A stretch of 64,000 nt of DNA from Rotaria macrura (lineage: Eukaryota > Rotifera > Eurotatoria > Philodinida > Philodinidae). Below, piece by piece: positions 19,744 to 32,500 of this stretch. The stretch covers positions 186,001 through 250,000 of the forward strand of contig OENT01000026.1 of assembly GCA_900239685.1 (NCBI GenBank), written 5' to 3'. The notes beneath the pieces were generated by a model. That model was not told the origin of the DNA. It saw only the letters and a list, made by a program, of their open reading frames with translations, and made no database searches. Numbering within the stretch: the first letter of the stretch is position 1; every line of letters starts with the position of its first letter. A program made the translations under genes and the position numbers.

Positions 19744-21580
19744 CACTTAGATGGATGTTTGGTGAGGACAAGTGCAAGGATGCAGATAATAGTTCCATCT
19801 TTGCTCATCATCATTCACCATGCATCCTCACCCTTACTCTGAGACGTACCTTGAGCTAATCAGTCAGACGAATACATCGGCTGAAACTTTTAATGTGTTC
19901 TAGTTGAGACAACAGTTTCAAACGCAACTAGTTGATTTCAGTATCTTGATCTCAACCGAAAAAATTAAATCAGGACGGCTGATAAGACTGCCGCGATCCC
20001 ATTTGATTCTATCAGAACACCGAGATTCCGACAACCGATAAGTTTCTGTCAGAATTCAATGCTAAGGATACAGACAGGGACTTGTTGAATCCTGCTAGAC
20101 TCTCGATATCCGATAAGATCTCAGTAGGCAGTGTCGTTCTGGGAAATTTTCACTTTGTTCTAGTTTCATTTGAAACTGAACTGATAATTTCAATCTATCC
20201 TTTACGACATATTTGTCCAGGATGTGAGCAAAAAGAAGTACTTATTACACGATTTCGAAAGTATATTTATTTAAAATTGTCAAAGAAAGAGCCCTGAGAA
20301 GATAATCACTATGAAATGAAACGATTTAATGGATCGAATATCGAGCATTCATCGATTATTCTATTACAAAGATGACATCCACAACGTATGTATGAGCAAA
20401 TATTTTCATTTTCTGTCACAAACTGTTCACTAAACAATTTTGATGTTTTTTATGACTATTTCTGAATAGCATGAACATGTTTCTGTTGAAACAACTATGA
20501 GTACGACATGGACTGTGAGCATGCAAGGTTGTAGGCAAGCCATCAAAGAAAAGTCATGCCATCCACATCTGAACTCTTAGTTCGAAGGTCACGAGCAAAA
20601 TTTTCCTGTGATGGAGAATTAAAGACAAGTACTTCTTGTCAGAGACTCTAGAAACAGAAAGAAATGATTCATTCAACTTTCCACGAGAATTGGCTTCTGA
20701 AATCAATTTTATCCAATGCTTCTACAATGAAAGGCCAATTTCTTCAGATAGGAAACAATTTTTCATAGAAACTAAACATCATCAAGAGCGACGAAATGTA
20801 GAAGAACACCAAAACGTTCCGATATTAGAACAACACATTTTATTTAGGAGAAAACGAATTATATCGATTGGAAAACAATCTTCAACTATCAGTCATCTAA
20901 GATAGGCAATATCGATTTTACCCCCAATCGATTCAACTTTGTCTGTGCTGATGATTAGAATTACTACTCGTTACTAAGCTATTGCAAGAATTTCATGACT
21001 ACGCCATGGTTGACTATCCGTTACAATCTAATATTTAATGCTTGGAATAATGCAATCTGTTTTCGTGAGGGTTTTATAGTCGTTAGGTTTTGAGATAGAA
21101 CACTAGGGAAATAACTATAGTAAAATAGTCGTTCATCTTGCAATTTCGGATGTGTTCTGTCATGTTCTATTAGAATAGCACATTCCGGAGAGGAAAATTT
21201 CCCAAAGGGAAAACAATTGAACCAACAATTAAATAAAACTTGATCTCGACCATGTACATCTGTATGTATGTAGTATTAATTTAAAATTTGTATTTTTTAA
21301 TTGCTTTATTTCTTAAAAATCAACGAGGGAACTTTTCCTATGTGAATGGTAAATAAAACAATAAGACTCGACGTCAGAATCAGAAGATTTCTATACAATC
21401 AATTCACTAGGATTTGTAATTATCACACATGGCTATTTTAGCGAAATAAAAAACACAAGCAAGTTTTTTCAATTTCACAAAATAGCAGATCATTGCGAGC
21501 ATGGTCATGAAATAGTTTGTGTCACAATCAATAATTTAAAAACATAAAGTTGCCATCGAATCGAATCGGCTATAGAAATA
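19744..21580. other. Spacer, TCAG/CTGA-rich patch and doubtful frames
   Basis: Around 19860-20110 there is a patch enriched in CTGAT/ATCAG and TCAGAC words, probably another decayed motif-rich repeat. Frames at 20082-20297 and 20636-20905 encode polar proteins without recognisable domains, and I see no supporting splice or poly(A) context. The last 600 bases are downstream of the minus-strand gene and contain TTTATT (minus-strand AATAAA) near 21305. Confidence 0.35.
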
Positions 21581-23081
21581 TCAAAATAGAGGATCAAAAT
21601 CATCCGTAGAGTCGTCATGATAATATTGCACGTTTAATAGTTGCTTCGTTGTCAGAATGATCTCGTTGCCTTTACGTGCACTGACATCCCGACCATAGTG
21701 ATGTACGAGTATTGAACGGAACTTTTCGACTTGTGGCCATGGTGTAAACAGAAGTGTCTGTCGATAAATTTCTTGAATGCCGTTTGATGCCACTAGATTG
21801 CGCAAATGATGTTTCTCAACACCAGGCAAAGTGTTCAGTATGTGCTCCCATTGCTGGATCCAAATGTGATCGGTCCACTCATCAAAGACGCCATTATGTA
21901 CGCATAACTGTGCAATCCAACGATTCATCCATCGGCATAAATATGATTTCAATGACGATCGAATATAATGGCCAGCATCTTAATATTCAATTCATAGATG
22001 AAAACTATCGAAAACTATTAGTTTACTTACGTTGGATATAATGTGGGAACTGTTGTAATCCGTATTGCTCTGGCTTAATGTAGATCCGATCACCGTGATA
22101 TTGACGATGCACTTGACCAGATAATGTTTTCAGTTGACCAAACAGAATATGACCAAAGTGATTCGGTAGACAGCCATGTCGAATGTCTGCTCCACTGAAC
22201 AGGATAGATATAGATTAAGAACTGAAGTTAGTAATGATTTTGGAGACTTACTAGGCTGGATAATTATGCCAACGTTCGAATTTGGTTCCACGTTCGTGAA
22301 AATGAGAAGATTCATCGCCGCGTAAATAAATGAAAGGAGATGGATCCGAATATTGTGGACCTGATAATCTTTGCCAAATCGATAAAATGGCATCGCGAAC
22401 AAAATATCGAATGCGAAAAAAATAGCCCGAACGATGTTCGTTACTATGGATCTGTGCATTTTTAGCCATCATTAAACGAGAAAAAAATCGTCCGGTTGGA
22501 TCATAGAGAACGAATGTACCTACAATGAAGTATTTTATCGTTTTGCTAAGAAACGATTCAAACAAAACTTTGGATGAATAATTCAAAGTGATATTCTAAA
22601 GATTCTTCATAAAATGTCTAGGTTTTAGTTGAAAATTGAGTATCCAATCATACTTCTATTTCATTTCTTACACACTCGACCCGAAACAAGAGGGTTTTTG
22701 AAGAATTTAGTGCAAATTTTACTGCGTTCAAAGTTATTTAATGACACACAACTGACCTGATGAAAACTGTACTGATCGATCATTCAATCTGGCTTGTTGG
22801 AGAAAAAAATGAATTAATGAACATAAGTTTTCTTCGTTGACGGATTCGAAGGAATTATTCCCATAAATTAGACGTCGAAAAAATACGTAACCCCGATGAG
22901 CTCTATTTGAGTCAAAATGTGAAGTAGACTGAAGATTATCTAGATGATTGTTTGAATCGATAGCATAATCTTTCAGTTCGAATATCTCTACTTTTATCGC
23001 TGTTCGTACATATAACCAGATCAATAACAGCACGAAAGAACAATTGATGGCTGTGCGTCGGACGGGAATATCGCCTTTCAT
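21581..23081 (-). CDS. Signal-anchored protein of unknown family, 4 exons
   Basis: Exons on the minus strand, in transcript order, are 23081-22757, 22519-22252, 22194-22031 and 21978-21581. They join in frame to 384 residues with GT/AG introns of 237, 57 and 52 nt. Residues about 8-25 (TAINCSFVLLLIWLYV) form one hydrophobic segment preceded by a basic N-terminus, so the protein is likely a type II membrane protein or carries an uncleaved signal. The rest is soluble and rich in aromatic residues, His and Arg, with conserved-looking stretches such as YDPTGRFFSRLM, RGDESSHFHERG and HYIQHAGHYIRSSLKSYLCRW. I do not recognise the family. An extracytoplasmic enzyme is possible but unproven. The ATG lies 21 bases after an acceptor-like TTTTACAG, so the 5' UTR is probably spliced. 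Confidence 0.75.
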
Positions 23082-23103
23082 TTTGACAGATCGATTTTGT
23101 ACC

Positions 23104-24221
23104 TGTAAAATCAATTGAGAACGAAAAGATCAAATGCAATAGTTGACACATGAAAATATATCCAAAAATATGACGTTTTAATTTATGTAATGACAACACG
23201 TCATGAATCATGATGATTACTCATAGAGCGAAAAAGTAGCACGTTCTCTGACAATATTGATCTTACCCGAATCAATATTTTTCTTGTCTGAGTCATTTCG
23301 GATTTAATTTGCAGAAATCTACTGATCAACATCTTTTGATAGGCGATCTAATAGAATTTCAGATTGATAGGAGAGCAGTATACATTGAAAAAAAGTTATA
23401 TCATGCATGAAGTAGGATGCATCATGAAATGATTTAAAGCATATGTAAGCTGGAAATCGAAGAATGAGAACTGACTAACAAAATTTTCTTGTGGAACAAA
23501 ACGGTATCAGAAGAAGTGAAAGGATGAAATTTCTAGTTGCCTTTTGCTGATAAAGTGGGATCAAAGAGAAAGCAAAAAAACAGTTTGCGATGTAACAAAG
23601 TAAGCATCGCCCTTTCGACTAAATGATGACTCATAAGATATTCTAGCGCGTTTCTTATGGTGTTTATGAATCATATTATTCTATTCCTCATAGCAAAATA
23701 AATATTCGCTTTTTCCACGTACTATCTTTTACAAGAATTCATCTTTTATGTGGCCCTGTTGAATATATGTGGAAAAGATGAAAAATAGTAATATATTGGC
23801 TATCTAGGAGACGAATCGAATCATGCTTGTTTATATATATTTTTTGTAGTTCTAATCGTTTTAAACTTAAAATGAAAAAATTGCATGATGATATGGTTTC
23901 AAGTTAGATCAATAATTTCTAATGAAAAAGATTTTCTTTATTATCTTTTTAAATTGCTATAAATACGAAAAAATAGTTCGATTGCAAAGAATTATTCATT
24001 TTAGATAAACATTTTTATTTATTTAATATCATATTCTTCTTTTATCTTCGACAAAACATGTCAGACATTAAAGTTTATTCGAACGATATCAGTTAAGGTT
24101 ATGCACGAGTTCTAGTACATTATCATAGTTTTACTTTTATTATTTCCTACCCTATAGTTTCATTATCTGATCTAAAAGATATTGATGTACAATGCTATAG
24201 GTTTATTCGTGTTGAACAGAA
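23104..24221. other. AT-rich intergenic region, no gene seen
   Basis: Upstream region of the minus-strand gene. I see no further exon, RNA gene or clear repeat. Confidence 0.4.
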
Positions 24222-25492
24222 CAGAGTTGCCAACAGGCTAGGCTGGTCTACATGCGCCTAGCCAGGCCGGACTGACCTGTTCAGCTTGCTCAAAATTGAC
24301 TTAGAATGATTTAATCTGCTCAATCTCATACTAAATGTCGCTATAATCCTACGTAAACTATTAAGAAAACAGAAAGCGAACCATCATTGAACTGGATTTA
24401 TTCCAACGATTATCGCGAAAGACACAATGAAAAAGACTAATACAAAAACGAAGACAAAGTAGTCATTGAATTTTCACCTTTTATTAGCGAAAAGACGAAG
24501 AATTAAGTAAAAACTGACAGCCAATTCAAGTGATTTTGTTTAGAATTGTTTTAAATATGGAAAATGACGTAACCTACTGAAATTGTTTCATAGTACTTGT
24601 TTCTTTTGTGAAGTGTTAGTTATGTTGATTCACAGAGTTTTCTTTATTTTCTAATGTATAGGACACATTTTTAAAGTTATTGTTATTAAGGGTACGCCTT
24701 CCTCTTTGCAACAAATTTTAAGCGTCCATTAAAAATGTTTGAAACTTTCCGAGTAGATAAATCTGCATCAATAGACAACACGTTTTCCTAACCTCACGCT
24801 TCCAAAATGGTTGTTCAGAGAAAATATCGGTTTCACAAGGACTAAAAATTGCCTTCCTAATCGCTCAGCTGCTGTATGTTCGGTAGTGCTGAAACGTTTT
24901 TACAGATACTAGGATCACTTTAGGGTGCCTATTGCTTTGAATTTTTTCTCTCTCATCCCATTTGAATAAAAAAAGTTGTTTGATTAGTGCTTCCTTTGTA
25001 AGACCTGTCAAGGTTCAGCGCAAGAATATTTTTTTAAATAAAAACAAAATTGGTACTAGTACACTACTTGGTACTTGTCGAAAAAATTTTAGCTTGATAG
25101 AATGTATCATGTCTGAGAAACGGGGCAATTTTGACTTAAAACCCAGGTTCGAGAAAACCACGAAAGAAAGAAAAACGTCCTAAACCTCTACGGTAATCGA
25201 TTTATATTTTCGAGTTTTTTACTTCACGGCAATAATTGAACCCTCGAAACATCACCAACAGGTAGAGTACACTTCAAAGCATATATACAGCAAAAAAGAA
25301 CAAGAAACGAAAAATTTGAAAATTTCGGCTCAGGAAGGGAAATTCCCTTAAAAACAAATAAACAATCACATTAAACTTCAACATGATGACTAAATACTGA
25401 CCCGAATGGATCTGTGTTATAAAAGGAAGTATCGATTTTCTTCTGGTTTCATGTATGCCTGGCCGAAAAAAAGTTGCCTGTTGGCAGCTCTG
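24222..25492. mobile_element. Possible hAT-like element, CAGAGYTGCCAACAGGC ends
   Basis: CAGAGTTGCCAACAGGC at the left pairs with GCCTGTTGGCAGCTCTG at the right: 16 of 17 bases, in inverted orientation, 1.27 kb apart. Next to the left end there is a patch of GGCTAGGC/GCCTAGCC words. The 8-bp flanks (GAACAGAA and GACCATGT) do not match convincingly, and the right end overlaps the next element, so this call is tentative. No transposase is present. Confidence 0.4.
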
Positions 25493-25709
25493 GACCATGT
25501 ACGCCTCGTTTTACAGGCAGTATATCGAACGCAGAATTACGGACCCTACTATTGTTAAAATAGGCCGTTTTACGGTCGTGTACCGTAACAATACGGCCTC
25601 TTACACCGGGCCGTTTCGTCACAGTGTATGACTGTTTTACGGTCTATTTCAATGATGATACGGACCGTAATTCTGCGCCCGATATACGGGGCGTATCGTT
25701 CAACCTGAG
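25488..25709. mobile_element. Inverted-repeat element, TTACGGTC/CCGTAAT-rich
   Basis: ATCGAACGCAGAATTACGG near the left pairs with the complement of CCGTAATTCTGCGCCCGAT near the right. Further out, TACGCC and CTCTGG/CTCAGG also pair. The right terminus, reverse-complemented (CTCAGGTTGAACGATACG), resembles the CCCAGGTCGATC ends of the left-hand elements. The interior is packed with TTACGGTC, ACGGCC and CCGTAA words. A CCCAGGTTCGAG at 25142 could be an alternative left end (AA outside both 25142 and 25709). Confidence 0.5.
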
Positions 25710-27450
25710 AATGCATCGTAACTCTTGTGACTCAGGATATGGAGACGCGGAGTTCAACACTGACTTAGATTATTCGAGATTCATATAAAATCTATTTTTC
25801 AGATCAACAGCATGCACTTGTAGTAGTTGAGATCTGATGGAGAGATCCGGTTGACCAGTACTATATATATGCATTTGCACTTCTATAAATCATCAATATC
25901 AAGTTCAAAATGAATTTTTAGTGAAATTTCTTCACTTTTTTCAGGTGCATAGGAATTGTAGGGAAAATGTTTCGAAAATAGAAAATTATACGAGGAGTTT
26001 GCGAAATATATTAAATATTGGAAGATTAGGAAGCCTTCTTTAAATCAAACGCGAGTTAAAACCGTTTTTCAAATCATAGTCGGCTTCAGACATCTCCCTC
26101 ACCATGACCTCTACAGAAAAGGTGGAAGTGGTATTGTAAGTGACTGAAATTCGAATCAATGAATAAAAATCATCATGCATCCGACCAGCGATACGAATAG
26201 CAGGTGTACCCAGCATAATCAAAGTGTACAGAACCCTTGCTAAGTCTCGAGTACACGCTGTTTTGCACGCTGCTGACAAAAACAAAGTGTACGCAGAACA
26301 CTTTGTCTACAAAATTGACACTCTGCGTTCTATCGAAAAATCTATTTTTATATGAATTAATTCTAATATCAGTGGATGTGAAAAGCTGACTTTGAACGAT
26401 GTGATCTTTGTTTTTCATTTTTACTATCAACTAGTGCTACTTTTCGTATTTTTTCTTACTTAGAGTATTCACCATTTTTTCCCTCTATTAACATGAAGCG
26501 AATAATTTGTTTAGCAGATGTAAAAATGAACTCGTGTTTTTCTAGATTACACCGTCAATTTCGATATATACACAGTGGTATCCTTTGGTTACAAAAGAAA
26601 AGTGTACCAATAGTTCTTTTAGCGACTTAATGGAATGAAATCGATAGAACTATCATTTCTGTACATATATGCATTGTATGTCGTTTTTCCTAAATTTATT
26701 TCTTTGAGTGCATGGCAGCGATCTGTGAAACACGGTAAAAACAATTGCTGTTGAGTCAGGAACTGCCATATTTTTATGTAGAAAAGATTTTTATGGCAGA
26801 TAGACCTCATATTCGTGATCAGCATATTGAATAAGGTATGCCTATATCGAACCATGGTACAAAACAAGGGACAAAAAAAGCATTTTTCCATTAAAAAGCA
26901 CAATAATTTGTTCAGAATTCTATGCTAATTTCAACCATGTAATTATTTTTACAGAAAATAGCTCGGTCAAAAATGGCCTTCCCGCTACTGGTCTTTTCTC
27001 GGGACAAGCCAGCACGGTTTAGTATTTTTTCGATAAATCTCTTAAAAATGAACCTTTTCCAAAAAAAACCTATATACTGTATATACTGTATATACTGTAA
27101 AGAGATTAAGAAAAACTCTAAGATTATTAAGATTCATTGTTTATTTTTATGAAAAGAATCGAACAAAAGTGAAGATAAAAATGTCAGTAGATTATTCAAT
27201 CATAGAAATTTTTCGTTTTTCGAATAACAACATGATTAGATCTTAAAAGATTTTTTTAATTGTTGTTGAGGTTTTACTTCACATTGATTTTGAAATTTTC
27301 AACACATTCTTATTTACACCTAGCTGAAAACAAAAGAGAACTGATTCATTTATTCTTGCTTAGTTCCTAGCAGAATCCTGCGATTAAATTTTGAATAGTG
27401 TCTGAACATAAACCGGAAAATGTCTTAACTTGGTTCTTGTATTTGTCTTA
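25710..27450. other. AT-rich intergenic region, small tandem repeat
   Basis: No credible gene. Minus-strand frames at 26040-26285, 26173-26430 and 26619-26903 have no domain or splice support. Three copies of TATATACTG lie at 27071-27098. Confidence 0.4.
27071..27098 (+). repeat. TATATACTG x3 microsatellite
   Basis: Three perfect tandem copies of a 9-bp unit. Confidence 0.8.
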
Positions 27451-27454
27451 TCAA

Positions 27455-27840
27455 AAGATCCAGATCATTCTGATAATATTTTAAAACATTCGAAGCGTCT
27501 ATTCTTGACTATTTCCGCTCAGGATCCTGATAGAAGTTCACCAGAATGATCCTTCTCTGATATAACAATAGCTCTTGGCAAAAACCTCGCATTCGGATCC
27601 TGCGAAGATCTTGACGAAATCCTTACTCTGATTTTAGTCAGATTTTTGGATATAAATCACGGTGAATATTAACAAGATCCTACAAACTCGATTGAGAAAA
27701 GAATCGGAGCAAAAACTTGAACAAAATTCCTGAATACAATCCTGAATAAAACTTGACCTGATTCTTGAAAAGTATGATCCTGAAGGACCCTTGCAGGATT
27801 TTATCAAAGAGTGACAAGGATTGAGACTAGGGATACGTTT
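27455..27840. repeat. AGGATCCTG-rich block
   Basis: About 385 bases with many degenerate AGGATCCTG, GATCCTGA and AAGATCTTG words on both strands. This is another member of the self-complementary-word class, more decayed than those at the left end. No terminal repeats could be fixed. Confidence 0.45.
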
Positions 27841-28611
27841 TGTTCAATAAACCGAAGTGCTCAAAACCATTTTGTTTTCTAATTCCATTCGGAACGCTGC
27901 ATCCGACACTAAAATCAGATCTATAGTTTAGTTATCAACTACTGTGGAAAATATCAATCATTCTTTGAAAAATTATTATTTCAGAGATTCAATTAATTTC
28001 ATTACGATTGTCGTTCGACGTCTTCAGTTTTATTCTCGAAACAATTAAGATACTAAGCTCATAATCGAACGTGATCGAGACTTTTCTCGTCGATGCGTGT
28101 CACTGAGTAAATGGTATACTCATTTTCTTGTTAGAAAGTGAGAGAAAGAGAGACGAACTATTCGTAAATAGGTATAGGTATTCACTTCTTGTTGTTGTTG
28201 GCCAACGCCCTCTATCAAGTTATTGCACTTTTGGAGAAGACTGTTATGAATTATTCTTATTCGTTTGATAGATCAGTTGAACTGAAACTGAAACCTTCCT
28301 GCTTGCTTTTTATCTCATAACCTATAGCCTATTAGACGGTACAATGAAAATCTTATAGACCAATCACCAGATAGTATTATGATTGCCAATGACGCTCGCC
28401 ACCCGACGTGCAAGGCCAACAATCTATTTGCCTCGAAATGAAAGAAAAAAATTTCTTTTTTTTTCCTCCCGTTTGACACTTGAATATATGATTAAGAGGG
28501 TTTTTTCTGCTATCTTGCAGATGTTAATAATCAGAAATTAATCATTTTCGCATTGTTTAATCAAGACTTTTATTAGGAATAATCATCGCCAATAAAAATA
28601 ATCATTTATAA
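27841..28611. other. Upstream region of ARL1
   Basis: No further gene. TTTTATTAG (28568-28576), 35 bases before the ARL1 start codon, looks like a 3' splice acceptor for a 5' UTR intron or a trans-spliced leader. Confidence 0.35.
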
Positions 28612-29216
<605 letters not shown>

Positions 29217-29508
29217 ACCGCAAGATATGACATGAAACATAGGCTGAGTAGGACAATTGAATTTTTTTTTGTTTTTTTCTCAACCGGATAAGACAGGTAC
29301 ATGTATTTTTATTGTTTTGTTTTGTTTCACTTATGTTTAGTAAACGCGCATATTGTCGGCATTAACATGTTCGTTTGCTTTGTTTTTTCTTCTTTTCTCA
29401 GTATTTTTATGATGTAAGCATATAGACATAGAAAATGCACTAACATTCTCGTTTTACTGTCATAGTTTCTGTTCTCCAAAGGACTTCATGTCACTCTAAT
29501 TTATTGAA

Positions 29509-29514
29509 AATAAA
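29509..29514 (+). terminator. Poly(A) signal AATAAA of ARL1
   Basis: Canonical AATAAA 293 bases after the ARL1 stop codon, the first one met downstream. Confidence 0.45.
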
Positions 29515-32500
29515 CTGAAACTGGCCATTTTACTGCTAGCAGCTGATCGAATCTTTATATATTTCAGCTTCATGACACATGTGGTCTTGTTCTATGTTGG
29601 TACAAATTAATGAATCAACAGCTGACAAGTTTTTATGTTTCCAGTATTGATAAAATCGTATTGAATACTTTAGAAGAGTTCAATAACTAAATTCGACTTT
29701 TCTTTTAGAATTGTTCTAGTTCTAATACGTGTTGGTTGTACGTCTTAACATGAAGCATTTTCAGAGGAGAATAGTCAGAGATGAATGTATATATGCTGAA
29801 CAACTGAATTGTTGCGACTGTCGAGGATAGTAGAAAACATTTTCTAAATCGTGTTCTTGCTGCTAATGTTAAAGAGCCCAAGTAATTTGCCACTGTCATA
29901 TCACTTACCAAGATTCTCGATTTTCGAAGATTTCCAACACTGAGGATCAGTTTTCGAGTATGATTTTTTCCATTAAGCCGAAGAAAATGCTTTCAACTGA
30001 TTTTCATTATTTAAATTGATAAAAATCAAATGAGATCTATCTTTAAAACATTGAAAACATCCTTTTATGGGGTCTTGAATAAAATGGCCACTTTCAATCT
30101 ATTTCTTTTTGTATTGTTTCTGTATGAATGATTATTTCTTTTAGTATAGTAACTTGTAGTGTCTTATCCATGTCAAACTTTATTCTCGCTCTATGTTTAT
30201 AGCTTGTTAAATCGATAAGTCGGAGAAACTTGAAAGATTTAGCTTTCTAGAGAAAAGTTTTGTTCAAATGCACTTAATTATCATTAGTTTCAACATGAAT
30301 GAGAGATAGAATAATATGATTTACATCCGATATCAATCAGAATCGTCTGTGTGTTGTCTTGTTTCTTGCGATTCATATTTTTCTACTCTTTTAATCCTCA
30401 AGGATATCCCGAAATTAGGACAATATTAAAAATAATCATCCACACGATATCCAACCGAGACTACTACCTGTCTAAACTTTTCAAGTCGTCTCCTTCGATA
30501 AAACCATTGATTCACGTGACTAGACAAGAATGAACAACCATAATCGATGTTTTCAATTAGAAAATGAGTCAAAGCATTAACTTAATACGCTTTTTTCCTT
30601 GAAATAGTTTTTCAATGTTTTTGAAAAGTCAGTCCTAATCAATTCAAGGGATATTTCTTTGCATTCTGAAGTAGAAAGGAACCATATATTTGGTATGGTT
30701 ATCAGATGAAATATTTTACATGTATTGAATGAATCGACAATGTGTTCTTACACTGTCGATAGTAGGTAAAATCGAGATGAAACTATAGACATTATTCTTG
30801 CAACTTTCATGTTAACAAAAGTTATTTGTCCCAAAAATAATGATAGATTCTCCGATTAAAATAAAACACTTTCGACATCAAAATAAAGTTCTTTTTCAAT
30901 CTTTTGCTTTCGATGGGACAATATAAAAAATATAGAAGACTTAAGTTTTTTATTCGCACATCCGAAGAAAATAAAAGGCAACATGTTAACTTCAAATCTA
31001 TAAAAGAATATGTACAGAAAATTAAATATCACAAATTATCAATTATAAAAGCAAGCACAACGCATTGATTTCTCAATAAAAGCTAGATACCCTTCCAGTT
31101 TCCAAAAAGAAACAAAATTTACGACATGTCACCATGATACTTAGTAGCGTACATAACTAGAATCAATGACACAAGACTTCCTGAAAAGTAGAAGATACGA
31201 CATTTATCTAGAATCTACTGATAATAACAAAGTCCCGATTACAGCATTTAAATAAATGGATAATTACAGTTGATACTTGAGATTTATCATTGAATATGGT
31301 TTTTTTATAATAGTAAGGCTTTTATTTCATTATTCACAATCATTTTTCTTTCATGCTCAGGAGCTGTAGCTCAGAAGATGGATCAGTTTTAGTCAGGTAG
31401 TTGATTTAGAAAACGCTGTGATTGTTTTAGGAACAAAACCATCGTCTTCATACTAATTTTTATCAAGTTTTTCAGGTAATTTCATCAGTACAATTAGATA
31501 GCAAATTTTTTTTTCTACAGATACCAAGAATTGATTGCTTGAGCACTATTGTCGATGCGTAAACTAAATTACTCACCAGTACTAAAATTTTAATTTAGAA
31601 CGAATTACCGATGAGTAGGGGAACAACTATTGTCGCTGAACATTATTTATGATATATAATTGTTTGACTTACTTGCTGACTATCTGTCTATAACAGTTAA
31701 CATTTTATTTGTTCTCTGCGGATAATCGAACAAAATGTATTTTATATATGTTAGAAAACCTGATAAGTATGTGACAGAATGTCAAAAAAAAATTAAAAGT
31801 CAATAAGAGTCTTAGGCTCTTCCATATAAGTAAAAGCTTCAATTTTCATCAGAAATAGCTATATGACGAATAATAAGTTATTCATTCCTTCAAACTTTCT
31901 CTATCTGGTGGTTTGTTGGAAACCAATTCGTGCAATGCTCTCATAAAATATGTAAACATTCATGTAATTTTCGTTCTAATAATTATAGAATGAAAATGCT
32001 GAAGATGTTTTACACCAACATTTTCATATAGTGGATACAGATGCTGTTATGTACATTTTCTAACAGTTATACAGTATGCAAGGTAGTATACTATACAAAT
32101 GTTGTTAACACTGCTTACTATATCGATTGATAGAAATAACTTTTATTATTGATTGAACCATACATAAAGATATTTGTTGAAATATTTCTAATTTCTCTTT
32201 ACAGAAAATAATGTGTATAAGACAACAGTGTCAGAACGAATATTCCTTAGTATTAATGTCTAGAAAGAAAACATTTAAATACTGAATTAAAATAAAAACC
32301 AAAAACATCATTCAAAGAAGTAGCGTGAATTCTTTCGGAAGATAATTTGAAAAAAAGATCAAATAGTGCTTGTTGAATTATTCACGATGAAACTGCATTT
32401 AAGGAATCAAATCTTGATTGGATAATTTTCTGATATGTATAGCTACAGCAGTTCAGCTAATCCCGAGGGAGAGAGCATTCTAGTGTCCATCTTGTTTAAA

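Noticed and set aside
22936..23211. Minus-strand frame starting upstream of the signal-anchored gene
   Set aside because: It is in a different frame from the well-supported exon and overlaps it, with no domain or splice support.
31366..31445. Possible tRNA: GAGCTGTAGCTCAGAAGATGG resembles a tRNA 5' half and A box
   Set aside because: No B box (GGTTCGAATCC-like), no T-arm and no acceptor-stem partner within tRNA distance.
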